The notes beneath the pieces are model-generated. The model did no database searches. It was given only the letters and a program-made list of their open reading frames with translations, and was not told where the DNA came from. DNA of 64,000 bases from Pseudomonas sp. Irchel 3E20 (GTDB lineage: Bacteria; Pseudomonadota; Gammaproteobacteria; Pseudomonadales; Pseudomonadaceae): contig NZ_FYEE01000007.1 of NCBI RefSeq assembly GCF_900187645.1, positions 1 through 64,000 on the forward strand, in the 5' to 3' direction. Below, piece after piece: positions 55,066 to 64,000 of this stretch; position 1 is the first letter of the stretch; every line of letters starts with the position of its first letter. The translations under genes and the position numbers were made by a program.

Positions 55066-56048
55066 TGCGCAGCGCGTTGGCCCTGGCGTTACTGGTGCTG
55101 ACGACTGCGGTCGCCGCCGCGCCCGTGCCTGAGCTCAAGCTGTTGGCCGAGCACCCGGTGGACGGCATGCCCAGCGGCAACCTCTCGGGGCTGGCGCTGT
55201 GCAGCGGCGAGTTATGGACGGTATCGGACCGCGACGATGGGCAGCTTTACCGGCTCGATACCCGCGCGCCGGTCTGGCAAGCCGAAACCGTGAAAATCGA
55301 CGTGCCGCCGGTGCCCGACAGTGGCCTGCCGTGGGGCTTGCGCGTGCGCAACCTGGCGGCCGCCCCCCTGCGTGGCGGCGACCTGGATTTTGAGGGCATC
55401 ACCTGCGATGGCGCGGGCAATCGCTATGTGGTCAGCGAAACCCACGCCGCCGTGCTGCACGTGCCGGTCGAGGGCGCGGCGCAGTGGCTGAAAATCTCCC
55501 CGCTGATGGTGCGCCAGGCGCGGGCCAGCGGCATGTTGCTCAACTTCAATGCGTTGTTCGAGGGCATCGCCGTCAACCCGGCAGGCACCCAACTGTGGCT
55601 GGCCGCCGAGCGCGAGCGCCGTGGCCTGTTGCGGGTGAGCAAGCAGCAGAGCCTGTGGGACTGCCCCGACAATTGCGTGGTGATGAGCGAGGGCGGCGCG
55701 CAGCAGCCACCGCCGCAAATCCCCGCCGGCCGGGGCCAGCACAAGGACTTCAGCGACCTGGCCTTCTACCAGGACAAACTGTTTACCCTCGAACGCATGG
55801 CCTACCGCATCTGCCGCCGCACCCCGGCCACGGGCGCGGTCGAGCGTTGCTGGTCGTTCGCCAATGAGGCGTTGACCGAGCCACGGCGCTACAACACCCG
55901 GTTTGGCAACACCGAAGCCCTGGCCCTGGACGAGGGCGGTGCGTGGATTGGCGTTGATAACGGCAGCCACACCCGCGCCGACGGCGAGCAACGGCCGATA
56001 GTTTGGCGCTTCGCCGCGCCGGACGGCGGCTGGAGCGCCACGCCATGA
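55065..56048 (+). CDS. Secreted phytase-like beta-propeller esterase-type protein
   Basis: 327 residues with a signal peptide (MRSALALALLVLTTAVAAA). The mature part fits the phytase-like family (PF13449): LSGLALCSGELWTVSDRDDG near 47-66, and DFEGITCDG and FEGIAVNPAGTQLW strands of a propeller. The reaction is unknown; exported to the periplasm. It is coupled to parE (overlap of one base) and to the next gene (4 bp). Confidence 0.78.
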   Translation: MRSALALALLVLTTAVAAAPVPELKLLAEHPVDGMPSGNLSGLALCSGELWTVSDRDDGQLYRLDTRAPVWQAETVKIDVPPVPDSGLPWGLRVRNLAAAPLRGGDLDFEGITCDGAGNRYVVSETHAAVLHVPVEGAAQWLKISPLMVRQARASGMLLNFNALFEGIAVNPAGTQLWLAAERERRGLLRVSKQQSLWDCPDNCVVMSEGGAQQPPPQIPAGRGQHKDFSDLAFYQDKLFTLERMAYRICRRTPATGAVERCWSFANEALTEPRRYNTRFGNTEALALDEGGAWIGVDNGSHTRADGEQRPIVWRFAAPDGGWSATP

Positions 56049-56566
56049 GCCAGCAAGCGCCGGGCAAACGCGCCGGCCGGGTGTTGCTGATCCTGGCTTG
56101 GTGCGCGGGGTTGTTTTTGGCTACCCGGTTTTTCGGCGAGTGGGAAGCGCGCCGCGAGAACCCCAATAGCGCAGTCACCTCGCAGCAGGGCGCGGGCTAT
56201 ATAGAAGTCAAACTGGTCAGCAATGGCCAGGGGCATTTTGTCGCCAGCGGCCAGATCAACGGCCAACCGGCGACGTTCATGCTCGATACCGGCGCCACCG
56301 ACGTGGCGATCCCCGTGGCACTGGCCGAGCGCCTGGGCCTGGAGAAGGGCGCGCCGGTCACCTTGAGTACCGCCAACGGGCGCAGCCAGGGTTATCGGAC
56401 ACGCCTGGAACGCCTGCAACTGGGCGATATCGTCCTGCGCGACGTGCGTGCCCTGATCGCACCCGGCCTGGACGGCGAGCAGGTGCTGCTGGGCATGAGC
56501 GCTTTGAAGCAACTTGAATTCACCCAGCGCGGCGGCACCATGCTGCTGCGCCAGACAACGAACTGA
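56045..56566 (+). CDS. Retropepsin-like aspartic protease (TIGR02281 type), membrane-anchored
   Basis: 173 residues. A single membrane anchor (about 12-28) and a retropepsin half with the catalytic [10 protein letters not shown] (about 82-91) and [12 protein letters not shown] (about 150-161). Such clan AA proteases act as homodimers. The substrate is unknown. The frame lies between a secreted propeller protein and parC with an ATGA overlap upstream and 11 bp to parC. Confidence 0.85.
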   Translation: MSQQAPGKRAGRVLLILAWCAGLFLATRFFGEWEARRENPNSAVTSQQGAGYIEVKLVSNGQGHFVASGQINGQPATFMLDTGATDVAIPVALAERLGLEKGAPVTLSTANGRSQGYRTRLERLQLGDIVLRDVRALIAPGLDGEQVLLGMSALKQLEFTQRGGTMLLRQTTN

Positions 56567-56576
56567 TGAGGCCCGC

Positions 56577-58841
56577 ATGAGCGACTCCCTTGAACTCAGC
56601 CTGGACGGTGTAGAGCGCCGGTCACTGGCTGACTTCACCGAAAATGCCTACCTCAATTACTCCATGTACGTGATTATGGACCGCGCCCTGCCACATATCG
56701 GCGACGGTCTGAAACCGGTACAGCGGCGCATTATCTACGCCATGAGTGAGCTGGGGCTGGACGCTGACTCCAAGCACAAGAAGTCGGCGCGTACCGTCGG
56801 TGACGTACTCGGTAAATTCCACCCCCACGGCGACTCGGCCTGCTACGAAGCCATGGTGCTCATGGCCCAGCCGTTCAGCTACCGCTACACCCTGGTGGAC
56901 GGCCAGGGCAACTGGGGTGCGCCGGACGATCCCAAGTCGTTCGCAGCCATGCGTTACACCGAGGCGCGCCTGTCGCGCTACTCCGAAGTGCTGCTCAGCG
57001 AACTGGGCCAGGGCACCGCGGACTGGGGCCCGAACTTCGACGGCACCCTGGACGAGCCCCTGGTGCTTCCAGCGCGCCTGCCCAACATCCTGCTCAACGG
57101 CACCACCGGCATCGCGGTCGGCATGGCCACCGACGTGCCGCCCCACAACCTGCGGGAAGTGGCCAGCGCCTGCGTGCGCCTGCTGGACGAGCCCAAGGCC
57201 ACGGTCGCGCAGCTCTGCGAGCACATCCAGGGCCCGGATTACCCGACCGAAGCGGAAATCATCACGCCGCGTGCCGACCTGCTGAAAATGTACGAAACCG
57301 GCAAGGGCTCGGTGCGCATGCGCGCCGTGTACCACGTCGAGGACGGCGACATCATCGTCACTGCGCTGCCGCATCAGGTCTCCGGGGCCAAGGTGCTGGA
57401 GCAGATCGCTGCGCTGATGCAGGCCAAACCGTCGAAACTGCCCCAGGTCGCTGACCTGCGCGATGAGTCCGACCACGAAAACCCCTGCCGTATCGTGATT
57501 ATCCCGACCAATAACCGGGTCGATCACGAAGTGCTGATGCAGCACCTGTTCGCCAGCACGGAGCTGGAGTCCAGCTACCGGGTCAACGTCAACATCATTG
57601 GCCTGGACGGCAAGCCGCAACTGAAAAACCTGCGGGCTTTGCTGGTGGAGTGGCTGGAGTTTCGCGTCAACACCGTACGCCGGCGCCTGCAATTCCGGCT
57701 CGACAAGGTGGAGCGGCGCCTGCACCTGTTGGACGGCTTGCTGATCGCCTACCTCAACCTGGACGAAGTGATTCACATCATCCGTACCGAGGAACACCCC
57801 AAGGCCAGCCTGATCGAGCGGTTCGCCCTGAGCGAAATCCAGGCCGACTACATCCTCGACACCCGTTTGCGCCAGTTGGCGCGCCTGGAAGAAATGAAGC
57901 TGCGCTCCGAGCAAGATGAACTGCTCAAGGAACAGGCCAAGCTGCAAGCCCTGCTGGGCAGCGAAGCCAAGCTCAAGAAACTGGTGCGCACCGAGCTGCT
58001 CAAGGACGCCGAAACCTATGGCGACGACCGCCGCTCGCCGATTGTCGAGCGCGCCGAAGCCAAGGCCCTGACCGAAACCGAACTGCTGCCCAACGAAAAA
58101 ATCACCGTCGTGCTCTCGGAAAAAGGCTGGGTGCGCTCGGCCAAGGGCCATGAAATCGATGCTACCGGGTTGTCCTATAAGGCCGGCGATGGCTTCAAGA
58201 CCTCGGCGGCGGGGCGTTCTAACCAATTCGCGGTGTTTATCGACTCCACCGGGCGCAGCTATTCGGTGGCGGCCCACACGCTGCCGTCGGCCCGTGGCCA
58301 GGGCGACCCGTTGACTGGGCGGCTGACGCCGCCGCCGGGGGCGAATTTCGAGTGCGTGCTGCTGCCCGAAGACGACGCGCTGTATGTGATCGCCTCCGAC
58401 GCCGGTTACGGTTTCGTGGTCAAGGGCGAAGACCTGCAAGCCAAGAACAAGGCCGGCAAGGCGCTGTTGAGCCTGCCCAACAACGCCAAGGTGATCGCCC
58501 CGCGCCCGGTCAGCGACCGCGAGAACAACTGGCTGGCCTCGGTGACCACCGAGGGGCGCTTGTTGATCTTCAAAATCAGCGACCTGCCGCAACTGGGCAA
58601 AGGCAAGGGCAACAAGATCATCGGCATCCCCGGCGAGCGCGTGGCCAGCCGCGAGGAGTACGTCACCGACATCGCCGTGCTGCCCGAGGGCGCGACCCTG
58701 GTGTTGCAGGCCGGCAAGCGCACCTTGTCCCTCAAGGCCGATGACCTGGAGCACTACAAGGGCGAGCGCGGGCGGCGCGGCAACAAACTGCCGCGCGGCT
58801 TCCAGCGGGTCGATGCCCTGTTGGTCGATACGCCCAACTGA
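56577..58841 (+). CDS. parC: DNA topoisomerase IV subunit A
   Basis: 754 residues from ATG 56577. The active-site tyrosine region and the quinolone-determining segment [13 protein letters not shown] are seen; S87 and E91 are wild type, so no sign of quinolone resistance here. The C-terminal propeller follows about residue 500. It works with ParE, which is three genes upstream in the same coupled string. Two small membrane/secreted genes separate parE and parC. Confidence 0.97.
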   Translation: MSDSLELSLDGVERRSLADFTENAYLNYSMYVIMDRALPHIGDGLKPVQRRIIYAMSELGLDADSKHKKSARTVGDVLGKFHPHGDSACYEAMVLMAQPFSYRYTLVDGQGNWGAPDDPKSFAAMRYTEARLSRYSEVLLSELGQGTADWGPNFDGTLDEPLVLPARLPNILLNGTTGIAVGMATDVPPHNLREVASACVRLLDEPKATVAQLCEHIQGPDYPTEAEIITPRADLLKMYETGKGSVRMRAVYHVEDGDIIVTALPHQVSGAKVLEQIAALMQAKPSKLPQVADLRDESDHENPCRIVIIPTNNRVDHEVLMQHLFASTELESSYRVNVNIIGLDGKPQLKNLRALLVEWLEFRVNTVRRRLQFRLDKVERRLHLLDGLLIAYLNLDEVIHIIRTEEHPKASLIERFALSEIQADYILDTRLRQLARLEEMKLRSEQDELLKEQAKLQALLGSEAKLKKLVRTELLKDAETYGDDRRSPIVERAEAKALTETELLPNEKITVVLSEKGWVRSAKGHEIDATGLSYKAGDGFKTSAAGRSNQFAVFIDSTGRSYSVAAHTLPSARGQGDPLTGRLTPPPGANFECVLLPEDDALYVIASDAGYGFVVKGEDLQAKNKAGKALLSLPNNAKVIAPRPVSDRENNWLASVTTEGRLLIFKISDLPQLGKGKGNKIIGIPGERVASREEYVTDIAVLPEGATLVLQAGKRTLSLKADDLEHYKGERGRRGNKLPRGFQRVDALLVDTPN

Positions 58842-59039
58842 GGGCGGCGCCCGGCGCCGTAGCGGCTGCCCAGAGCGTTCGATCTGCGATTTAACCCGTG
58901 GATCGACGCTTTCGCGCTGGAGTCATGGCGCAGATTCACGGATGATATGGCCCTTCAAGCGCCAGCGTGGCTGAGCGTTCTTCAGGATTTTGAGTATTGA
59001 CACTGTGGTCGGCCGTGCGGCCGCCACCTGGATGGGACG
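58842..59039. other. Gap between parC and the lipoprotein gene
   Basis: 198 bp without a supported coding region or obvious hairpin terminator for parC. It contains the region before the lipoprotein start and probably its promoter. Confidence 0.4.
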
Positions 59040-59750
59040 ATGACTGCTCTGCGCCTTCCTTTTATTTTGCTGCTCGCTGGCGTTCTTGGCCTGGCGGGTT
59101 GCAGCGTGCACCAACCGGTGTCGCTGTATCAGCTCGACAGCGGCACCCCGCCCCAGCCCGCGCAAAGCGGCGGCATGGCGGTGTTGCTTGGTCCGGTGCT
59201 GGTGGCCGACTACCTGCAACGCGAAACCCTGCTGCAACGCCAGCCCGACGGTAGCCTGCAAGCGGCCACCGATGGTCGATGGGCAGGCAGCTTGTCTTCG
59301 GATATCGATCAATTGCTGCTGCGCCAAGTGGCCGGGCACCTGGACAGCCAGCGCGTAGTGCTGGCCCCGGCGAGCCAGGGCTTCACCCCAGACGTGCAAG
59401 TGCTGCTGTCGATCACGCGCCTGGATTCGGGCGTGTCGCAACCGGCGGTGCTGGACGCCCAATGGCGCCTGATCGACCGCCGTGGCCAGGTGCGCGACAA
59501 CCGCATCATCCACCTGCAGGAAGTCCACGCTGGCAGCACTGCGGCCCAGGTCCAGGCCCAGGGTGTGTTGCTGCAACGCTTGGCGCAGCAGTTGTCGGTG
59601 GCCCTCAAGCCCCTGGCCAATCAGCCGCCCATCGTCGAAGCTCCGCGCCGCCAGGCCCCGGCCCCGGCCAAACCTGCGGCCCAGGACAAGCAACCGAAAA
59701 TCCCGATGGCTGCGCCGATCCGTACCGACATGGAAGTGTTCAGGTTCTGA
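59040..59750 (+). CDS. PqiC-like ABC auxiliary lipoprotein
   Basis: 236 residues. Lipobox LAGC with cysteine C21. The core fits the ABC-transport auxiliary (PF03886) family: LYQLDSG, then VLLGPVLVADYLQRE (about 49-63) and a C-terminal low-complexity tail with Ala/Pro. PqiC links the outer membrane with PqiB-type lipid-transport proteins, but no pqiA/B genes are adjacent in this window. Followed by a clear terminator. Confidence 0.82.
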   Translation: MTALRLPFILLLAGVLGLAGCSVHQPVSLYQLDSGTPPQPAQSGGMAVLLGPVLVADYLQRETLLQRQPDGSLQAATDGRWAGSLSSDIDQLLLRQVAGHLDSQRVVLAPASQGFTPDVQVLLSITRLDSGVSQPAVLDAQWRLIDRRGQVRDNRIIHLQEVHAGSTAAQVQAQGVLLQRLAQQLSVALKPLANQPPIVEAPRRQAPAPAKPAAQDKQPKIPMAAPIRTDMEVFRF

Positions 59751-59763
59751 GCCGAGCGCAGAC

Positions 59764-59795
59764 AAAAAAGGCCCGCTGACTGAGCGGGCCTTTTT
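59764..59795 (+). terminator. Rho-independent terminator after the PqiC-like gene
   Basis: GGCCCGCT (59770-59777), a 5-base loop and AGCGGGCC (59783-59790), with six A's before and five T's after. Because of the A/T tracts on both sides it could act in both directions, for this gene and for the converging AhpA-type gene. Confidence 0.93.
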
Positions 59796-59843
59796 ATTGG
59801 GCGGCATTTATAGGCTGTAAGGACAGGCTTGGAGTGCCTTCCT

Positions 59844-59928
59844 GTAGGAGCGGGCGTGCCCGCGATGGGTGGGTCAGGCGACCTTGATGTAGCTCAACTG
59901 ACACCACCGCAAGCACGCTCGCTCCCAC
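59844..59928. repeat. REP doublet between convergent genes
   Basis: The left arm (59844-59868) begins GTAGGAGCGGGCGTGCC and the right arm (59904-59928) is its inverse with 20 of 25 bases matching. It belongs to the same general REP type as the element at 45512. Confidence 0.7.
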
Positions 59929-59941
59929 CGGGGTAGAACCC

Positions 59942-61450
59942 TCAGGCGCGGGTTTCGTGCATCCGCGCCAGTTGCCGTTCCAACATCGACGGGTAGGGCT
60001 CCATCAGACGTTCGACGCAGCAGGCGCCTTCGGGGCTGGCGATGGGGCGGATGCGCGCGCGTTGGCGAATCAGGTTGTCGTCGCTGATCTTGCGCTCCAC
60101 CAGCAGCAGGTTGCGGCTGTGTTGGGACAAGGCCAAGGCATCCTGGGCGCTCTCGGTCAGCAGCAGGTCGATCTGGCTCAGGCCGAACAGCCCTTCGCCC
60201 AGGGTCAGGCCCAGTTGCAGTTGCAAGGTGATACCGCTGTCCGCCACTTCGATCTGCAACTGATGGCCCAAGGCTCGCAGCAGTTCACCGCAGCAGATGG
60301 CGTTGGTCAGGTAGTCTTCGCCGCTGTCTTCGCTGTGGAACAGCATCAGGGTGCTGCCGTCGTTGAGGGTGTGCAGTTCGCTCTGGTACAGCGAGGCAGC
60401 CTGGTCGAGGCAGTCACGGTAGCGATCCAGGAGTTCCGTGAGGCGAGCGCGGGGCAGGCGCCGCAATTGATCCTGGGCGCCCAATTGCACCGCCAGTACG
60501 GCGCTGTGCTGGGGCACGGCTGGTACGACCGGCCGGGGTTGTAGCTTGGCCACGGCGGTGTCGTCACGCAGGTCGGCGAAGGGGTCTTCTTCGCCCGGCA
60601 GGTCTTCTTCGGCGTTGAGCACATGCCGGGGCGCGGCTTTCAGGCTCGGCAGCGGGGCGCTTTCGTCGAAACTGGGATCGCGCAGGTTGCGCACTTCAAA
60701 CTCAGGTTCGTCATCGTCGTTGTCGTCGGCTTCGGCCTGGGGTTCAGGCTCGACCCGCTGCGGGGCGAAACTGGTGTGCAACTGGCGGGCGAGGTCGCCG
60801 ATTTCGTCCTGGCGCTGGGTGGCCGGGGTGTGTTCGTCGATGTCGCGCAGCCACACGCGCAATTGCATCAGCGGCGTGGAGATATGCCGCCCCAGGCGCA
60901 AGCTCAAGGCCAGGGCCAACGCCAGCAAAATGGCACTGAGGATGCCCATGCTTTGCAGGCTGATGGTCATTGGTTGCTGGAACTGGTCCATGTCCAGGCT
61001 GATGCGCAGGTGCCCGGCGGTCACGTCCTGGAAAGTGATCTTGGTTTGGTACAGGCCTTCGACTTCGCCCAGCAGGCTGTTTTTCGGGCGTTGGCCGGCT
61101 TCGGCGAGAATGCGGTTGTCCACGCTATAGATGGCGGCGTGGGCCACCAGCGGATTTTTGGTCAGGTTATTGAGCAGCACGTTGAGGCTAAGGATGTCGT
61201 TGGACACCAGCAACTCGGTGGCGGAGGTCGCGGTCTGGGTGGTCAGGCTCTGGCCCAAGGCGTCAGCCTGCTCGTGCATGGCCTGCTTGAACTGCAAACC
61301 CATCACACAGGCGTAAATCACCAGGGCCAGGGCGACCAGGATCACGTTATGGCTGGCGATGCGTAATGCGATCGGTACACGGCGATGGCGCAGTGCCCGG
61401 AAGATCAGCAGAAAGAAGTTATCGGTTTTGACTGGCGTAGGCCGGTTCAC
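59942..61450 (-). CDS. AhpA/YtjB-type membrane protein (SMP_2), HAMP plus degenerate cyclase-like domain
   Basis: 502 residues from GTG 61450; an ATG at 61501 gives 17 more residues but was judged less likely. Two membrane segments (about 33-55 and 168-190) flank a periplasmic part of about 110 residues. A HAMP-like linker follows (HISTPLMQLRVWLRDIDEHT), then an acidic linker and a C-terminal domain with SQHSRN and LQLGLTLGEGLFG, the pattern of class III nucleotide cyclases with the metal Asp residues missing. E. coli YtjB lies divergent from serB in the same way. Function unknown. Confidence 0.75.
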   Translation of the reverse strand: MNRPTPVKTDNFFLLIFRALRHRRVPIALRIASHNVILVALALVIYACVMGLQFKQAMHEQADALGQSLTTQTATSATELLVSNDILSLNVLLNNLTKNPLVAHAAIYSVDNRILAEAGQRPKNSLLGEVEGLYQTKITFQDVTAGHLRISLDMDQFQQPMTISLQSMGILSAILLALALALSLRLGRHISTPLMQLRVWLRDIDEHTPATQRQDEIGDLARQLHTSFAPQRVEPEPQAEADDNDDDEPEFEVRNLRDPSFDESAPLPSLKAAPRHVLNAEEDLPGEEDPFADLRDDTAVAKLQPRPVVPAVPQHSAVLAVQLGAQDQLRRLPRARLTELLDRYRDCLDQAASLYQSELHTLNDGSTLMLFHSEDSGEDYLTNAICCGELLRALGHQLQIEVADSGITLQLQLGLTLGEGLFGLSQIDLLLTESAQDALALSQHSRNLLLVERKISDDNLIRQRARIRPIASPEGACCVERLMEPYPSMLERQLARMHETRA

Positions 61451-61546
61451 TGAGCTCGGCTCTTGTCCGTGAAGTTGACGCGCAGTATAGCGACAGGCCA
61501 CATACCGGCAAAGCGCTGGCTATGCCCGATGGTCACTGAAAGTGGG

Positions 61547-61552
61547 TAGAAT
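61547..61552 (+). promoter_or_regulatory. Candidate -10 box of serB
   Basis: TAGAAT, about 31 bases upstream of the TTG start and followed by GCGG. No good -35 was found. Confidence 0.25.
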
Positions 61553-61582
61553 GCGGTTTTTTTCCACCTGCGGGGGTGCGCC

Positions 61583-62797
61583 TTGCGTGAAATTGTCCTG
61601 ATTAACATCACTGGCGTCGACCGTCCCGGTCTGACGGCGGCCATTACCGGCGTTCTGGCCCAGGGTGGTGTGAACATTCTCGACATCGGCCAGGCAGTGA
61701 TCCACGACACCCTGTCGTTCGGCATCCTGGTCGAGATCCCCAGCACCGAGCAGGGTTCGTCGGTGCTCAAGGACATCCTCTTCACCGCCTACAAGCTGGA
61801 TCAGCAGGTGCGTTTCACACCCGTGTCCGAGGCCGATTACCAGCATTGGGTGGCGGGCCAGGGCAAGAAGCGCCATATCGTCACCCTGCTGACCCGCAAG
61901 GTCACCGCCGAGCAATTGCAGCGCGTGAGCTCGATCACCGCCGAATACGGTTTGAATATCGACCATATCGATCGCTTGTCCGGGCGCATGCCGCTGGACA
62001 CCCCGGCCGACCAGGGCAAGGGCTGCATCGAGTTTTCCGTGCGCGGCGAGCCGGGCGACCCCCAGGCCTTGCGCGCCGAGTTCCTCAGCGTGGCCCAGGA
62101 ACTGAACGTTGATATCGCCTTCCAGGAAGACTCGCTGTTCCGCCGTAACCGGCGCCTGGCGGTGTTCGACATGGACTCGACCCTGATCGAGGCCGAAGTC
62201 ATCGACGAACTGGCCAAGGCCGCGGGCGTGGGCGAGCAGGTGTCGGCCATCACCGAGCGGGCGATGGCCGGCGAGTTGGATTTTCGCGCCAGCTTCAAGG
62301 AACGCCTCGCGCTGCTCAAGGGCCTGGACGTTAGCGTGCTGGACTCCATCGGTGCCTCCCTGCGCCTGACCGAGGGCGCCGAAACCCTGTTCGCCGAACT
62401 CAAGCGCCTGGGCTACAAGACCGCGATCCTGTCGGGTGGCTTCACCTACTTCGCCAAGCAACTGCAAGCCAAGCTCGGCATTGACTATGTGTTCGCCAAC
62501 GAGCTGGAAGTGGTGGACGGCAAGGTCACGGGCGTGGCGGTGGAGCCGATTGTCGACGCGCAACGCAAGGCGGATTTGCTGCGCGAATTGGCGCACAAGG
62601 AAGGCTTGCGTCTGGAGCAGACCATTGCGGTCGGCGACGGCGCCAACGACTTGCCGATGCTGGCGATTGCGGGGCTGGGCGTGGCGTTTCGCGCCAAGCC
62701 GCTGGTCAAGCAGTCTGCTAAGCAGGCCATTTCGACGCTGGGGCTTGATGGCGTGCTGTATCTGCTGGGCTTTCGGGACCGGGATGGGCAGCTTTAA
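61583..62797 (+). CDS. serB: Phosphoserine phosphatase
   Basis: 404 residues starting with TTG 61583. Two ACT-like domains in the N-terminal part (about 1-180), then the HAD phosphatase with nucleophile D196 and D198 in AVFDMDSTL, the SGGF motif and GDGANDLPM. It makes serine from phosphoserine, the last step of serine synthesis. The ACT domains may allow control by serine. It is divergent from the AhpA-type gene, with a 132-bp gap. Confidence 0.95.
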   Translation: MREIVLINITGVDRPGLTAAITGVLAQGGVNILDIGQAVIHDTLSFGILVEIPSTEQGSSVLKDILFTAYKLDQQVRFTPVSEADYQHWVAGQGKKRHIVTLLTRKVTAEQLQRVSSITAEYGLNIDHIDRLSGRMPLDTPADQGKGCIEFSVRGEPGDPQALRAEFLSVAQELNVDIAFQEDSLFRRNRRLAVFDMDSTLIEAEVIDELAKAAGVGEQVSAITERAMAGELDFRASFKERLALLKGLDVSVLDSIGASLRLTEGAETLFAELKRLGYKTAILSGGFTYFAKQLQAKLGIDYVFANELEVVDGKVTGVAVEPIVDAQRKADLLRELAHKEGLRLEQTIAVGDGANDLPMLAIAGLGVAFRAKPLVKQSAKQAISTLGLDGVLYLLGFRDRDGQL

Positions 62798-62824
62798 GGC
62801 TGGCTGAACAACCCTTCTCATAAG

Positions 62825-62911
62825 GTGGAAGCGGGCGCGCCCGCGAGGGCGGCAGCACAGTCGATCTACAGGCTTCTGACCGTTCGCTATCGCGGGCAAG
62901 CCCGCTTCCAC
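62825..62911. repeat. REPIN-like element between serB and psd
   Basis: GTGGAAGCGGGC (62825-62836) pairs perfectly with GCCCGCTTCCAC (62900-62911); inside are GCGGGCGCGCCCGC and a second REP core. It lies between convergent genes and can fold as one long hairpin. Confidence 0.85.
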
Positions 62912-62934
62912 ACTGCTTTTGCGGTGTTTTTAGA

Positions 62935-63795
62935 TCACGCCTTGGGCAATGCCAGACCCTGGCCCATCACCACCGGCGAACCCGCCGCCAACGCTTCGAC
63001 CCACTTCACCTGATCCGGGCCAAACAGCACGACGGCGGTCGAGCCCAGTTTGAAACGACCCAGCTCGGCGCCTTTTTCCAGGTGGATCGGGCCGCGGGCA
63101 GCTTCGTCGTAGCGAAAGGTCTTCAGCTCGCGTTTGGGCGGCGTGACCAGCCCGGCCCACACGGTTTCGATGGAGGCGACGATCATCGCGCCCACCAGCA
63201 CCACGGCCATCGGGCCGCGTTCGGTGTCGAAAATGCAGGCCACGCGCTCGTTGCGGGCAAACAGCTCCGGCACGTTTTCGGCGGTGGTCTGGTTGACCGA
63301 GAAAATCCGCCCAGGGATATACACCATTTCCCGCAGGGTGCCGGCCAGCGGCATGTGCACGCGGTGGTAGTCCTTGGGCGACAGGTAAATGGTGGCGAAA
63401 TCGCCGCCCATGAACGGTGCTGCTGTCGCGGCATCACCGCCGAGCAATTCCAGCACGCTGAAACTGTGGCCCTTGGCCTGGAACACGCGGCCGTGCTCGA
63501 TCGGGCCCAGTTGGCTGACGGCGCCGTCGGCCGGGCTGAGAATCGCCCCTGGGGTTTCGTCCAGCGGGCGTGCGCCTTCTTTGAGGGCGCGGGTGAAGAA
63601 CGCGTTGAAGTGCTCGTAGGCAGTCAGGTCTTCGACCAAGGCCTGGGACATGTCCACCTCATAGCGTTTGGCGAACCACGCGGTGAAGGCGTTTTTGAAC
63701 CAGCGCACGCGGCATTCGGCGATGCAGCCGGCCAGGCGCGAGAGCAAGTGGTGGGGCAGCAGGTACTGGCTGAGGATAAACAAACGCTTTTTCAT
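62935..63795 (-). CDS. psd: Phosphatidylserine decarboxylase proenzyme
   Basis: 286 residues, usual length. The self-processing site LGST is seen near residues 250-253, where cleavage at Ser252 gives the pyruvoyl group. Membrane-associated, it converts phosphatidylserine to phosphatidylethanolamine. The rhodanese gene lies 19 bp upstream on the same strand. Confidence 0.95.
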   Translation of the reverse strand: MKKRLFILSQYLLPHHLLSRLAGCIAECRVRWFKNAFTAWFAKRYEVDMSQALVEDLTAYEHFNAFFTRALKEGARPLDETPGAILSPADGAVSQLGPIEHGRVFQAKGHSFSVLELLGGDAATAAPFMGGDFATIYLSPKDYHRVHMPLAGTLREMVYIPGRIFSVNQTTAENVPELFARNERVACIFDTERGPMAVVLVGAMIVASIETVWAGLVTPPKRELKTFRYDEAARGPIHLEKGAELGRFKLGSTAVVLFGPDQVKWVEALAAGSPVVMGQGLALPKA

Positions 63796-63814
63796 TGGGG
63801 GTCCTTAAAAAACC

Positions 63815-64000
63815 TTAAATCTCGACAGGGGTGTCGGGGTGGTTGCCCCATTCGCCCCAGGAGCCGGCATAGCCTTTGACGCGCGGGTAACCCAGCGCCT
63901 TGGCCACCAGGTAGGTGAAGCCGGAGCGGTGATGCGTCTGGCAGTGGGTGATGATTTCTTTGTCCGGGGTGATGCCCAGGCCTTGGAGGGTTGGCGCCAG
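63815..64000 (-). CDS. rhdA: Rhodanese (thiosulfate sulfurtransferase), C-terminal part, cut by window edge
   Basis: The last 61 codons up to TAA at 63815-63817 are visible. They include the active-site loop HCQTHHRSG with the persulfide cysteine, the loop known from RhdA of Azotobacter, and a C-terminal GSWGEWGNHPD. It transfers sulfur from thiosulfate to cyanide or thiols. Its position before psd matches PAO1 rhdA (PA4956) from memory. The N-terminal part is outside the window. Confidence 0.9.
   Translation of the reverse strand: MAPTLQGLGITPDKEIITHCQTHHRSGFTYLVAKALGYPRVKGYAGSWGEWGNHPDTPVEI

Noticed and set aside
56835..56850. Quinolone-resistance position of parC
   Set aside because: Ser87 and Glu91 are the wild-type residues.

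Overview
The window looks like a chromosomal segment of a fluorescent Pseudomonas (P. fluorescens group). The DNA is GC-rich and the gene order is, from memory, almost continuous with the P. aeruginosa PAO1 stretch from msrA/dipA (about PA5018) to psd/rhdA (about PA4956). REP-type inverted repeats typical of this group sit at many gene ends. No tRNA, rRNA, insertion sequence, CRISPR array or prophage was seen.

Layout. (1) 1-1004: the tail of a type VI secretion (T6SS) effector locus: the C-terminus of a probable Tle3-like lipase effector, a DUF2875 (Tla3-like) adaptor that appears internally deleted, and an intact PAAR protein. (2) 1084-9291: single core genes (DUF2165, metY, rlmJ, msrA), the c-di-GMP phosphodiesterase gene dipA, and a PhoD-like phosphatase that looks inserted between dipA and aceF. 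(3) 9624-17234: pyruvate dehydrogenase genes aceE-aceF divergent from glnE, with two phased palindromes between them. (4) 17346-39667: a large lipopolysaccharide (LPS) region. It starts with a tightly coupled inner-core operon (waaF, waaC, waaG, waaP and three more kinase-fold genes), is interrupted by a TonB-dependent receptor, and continues with outer-core genes (carbamoyltransferase, glycosyltransferases, a GT-B pair, a kinase-like gene, O-antigen ligase) and msbA, mig-14, dnpA, hldE.

(5) 39785-45491: a three-gene minus-strand oxidoreductase operon, an SMR efflux gene divergent from a LysR regulator, and waaA (Kdo transferase). (6) 45619-53118: tolC, thiC behind a TPP riboswitch, a DUF3298 lipoprotein, and a plus-strand run nudF-DUF1249-cpdA-yqiA. 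(7) 53161-64000: parE, a phytase-like secreted protein, a retropepsin-like protease and parC in one coupled string, then a PqiC-like lipoprotein, an AhpA/YtjB-type membrane protein divergent from serB, psd, and the end of a rhodanese gene.

How the genes work together: hldE makes the activated heptose, waaA adds Kdo to lipid A, waaC/waaF add heptose, waaG extends the core, the WaaP-type kinases phosphorylate heptose, the carbamoyltransferase and glycosyltransferases decorate the core, WaaL attaches O-antigen and MsbA flips core-lipid A. The sequence does not show a clear complete new defence or mobile system. The most interesting signals are the broken T6SS adaptor next to an apparently retained effector, the two-site operator upstream of aceEF, three stacked perfect hairpins between glnE and waaF, kinase-fold proteins with altered catalytic residues, a Nudix-like protein usually misnamed, and a degenerate cyclase-like domain in the AhpA/YtjB protein.
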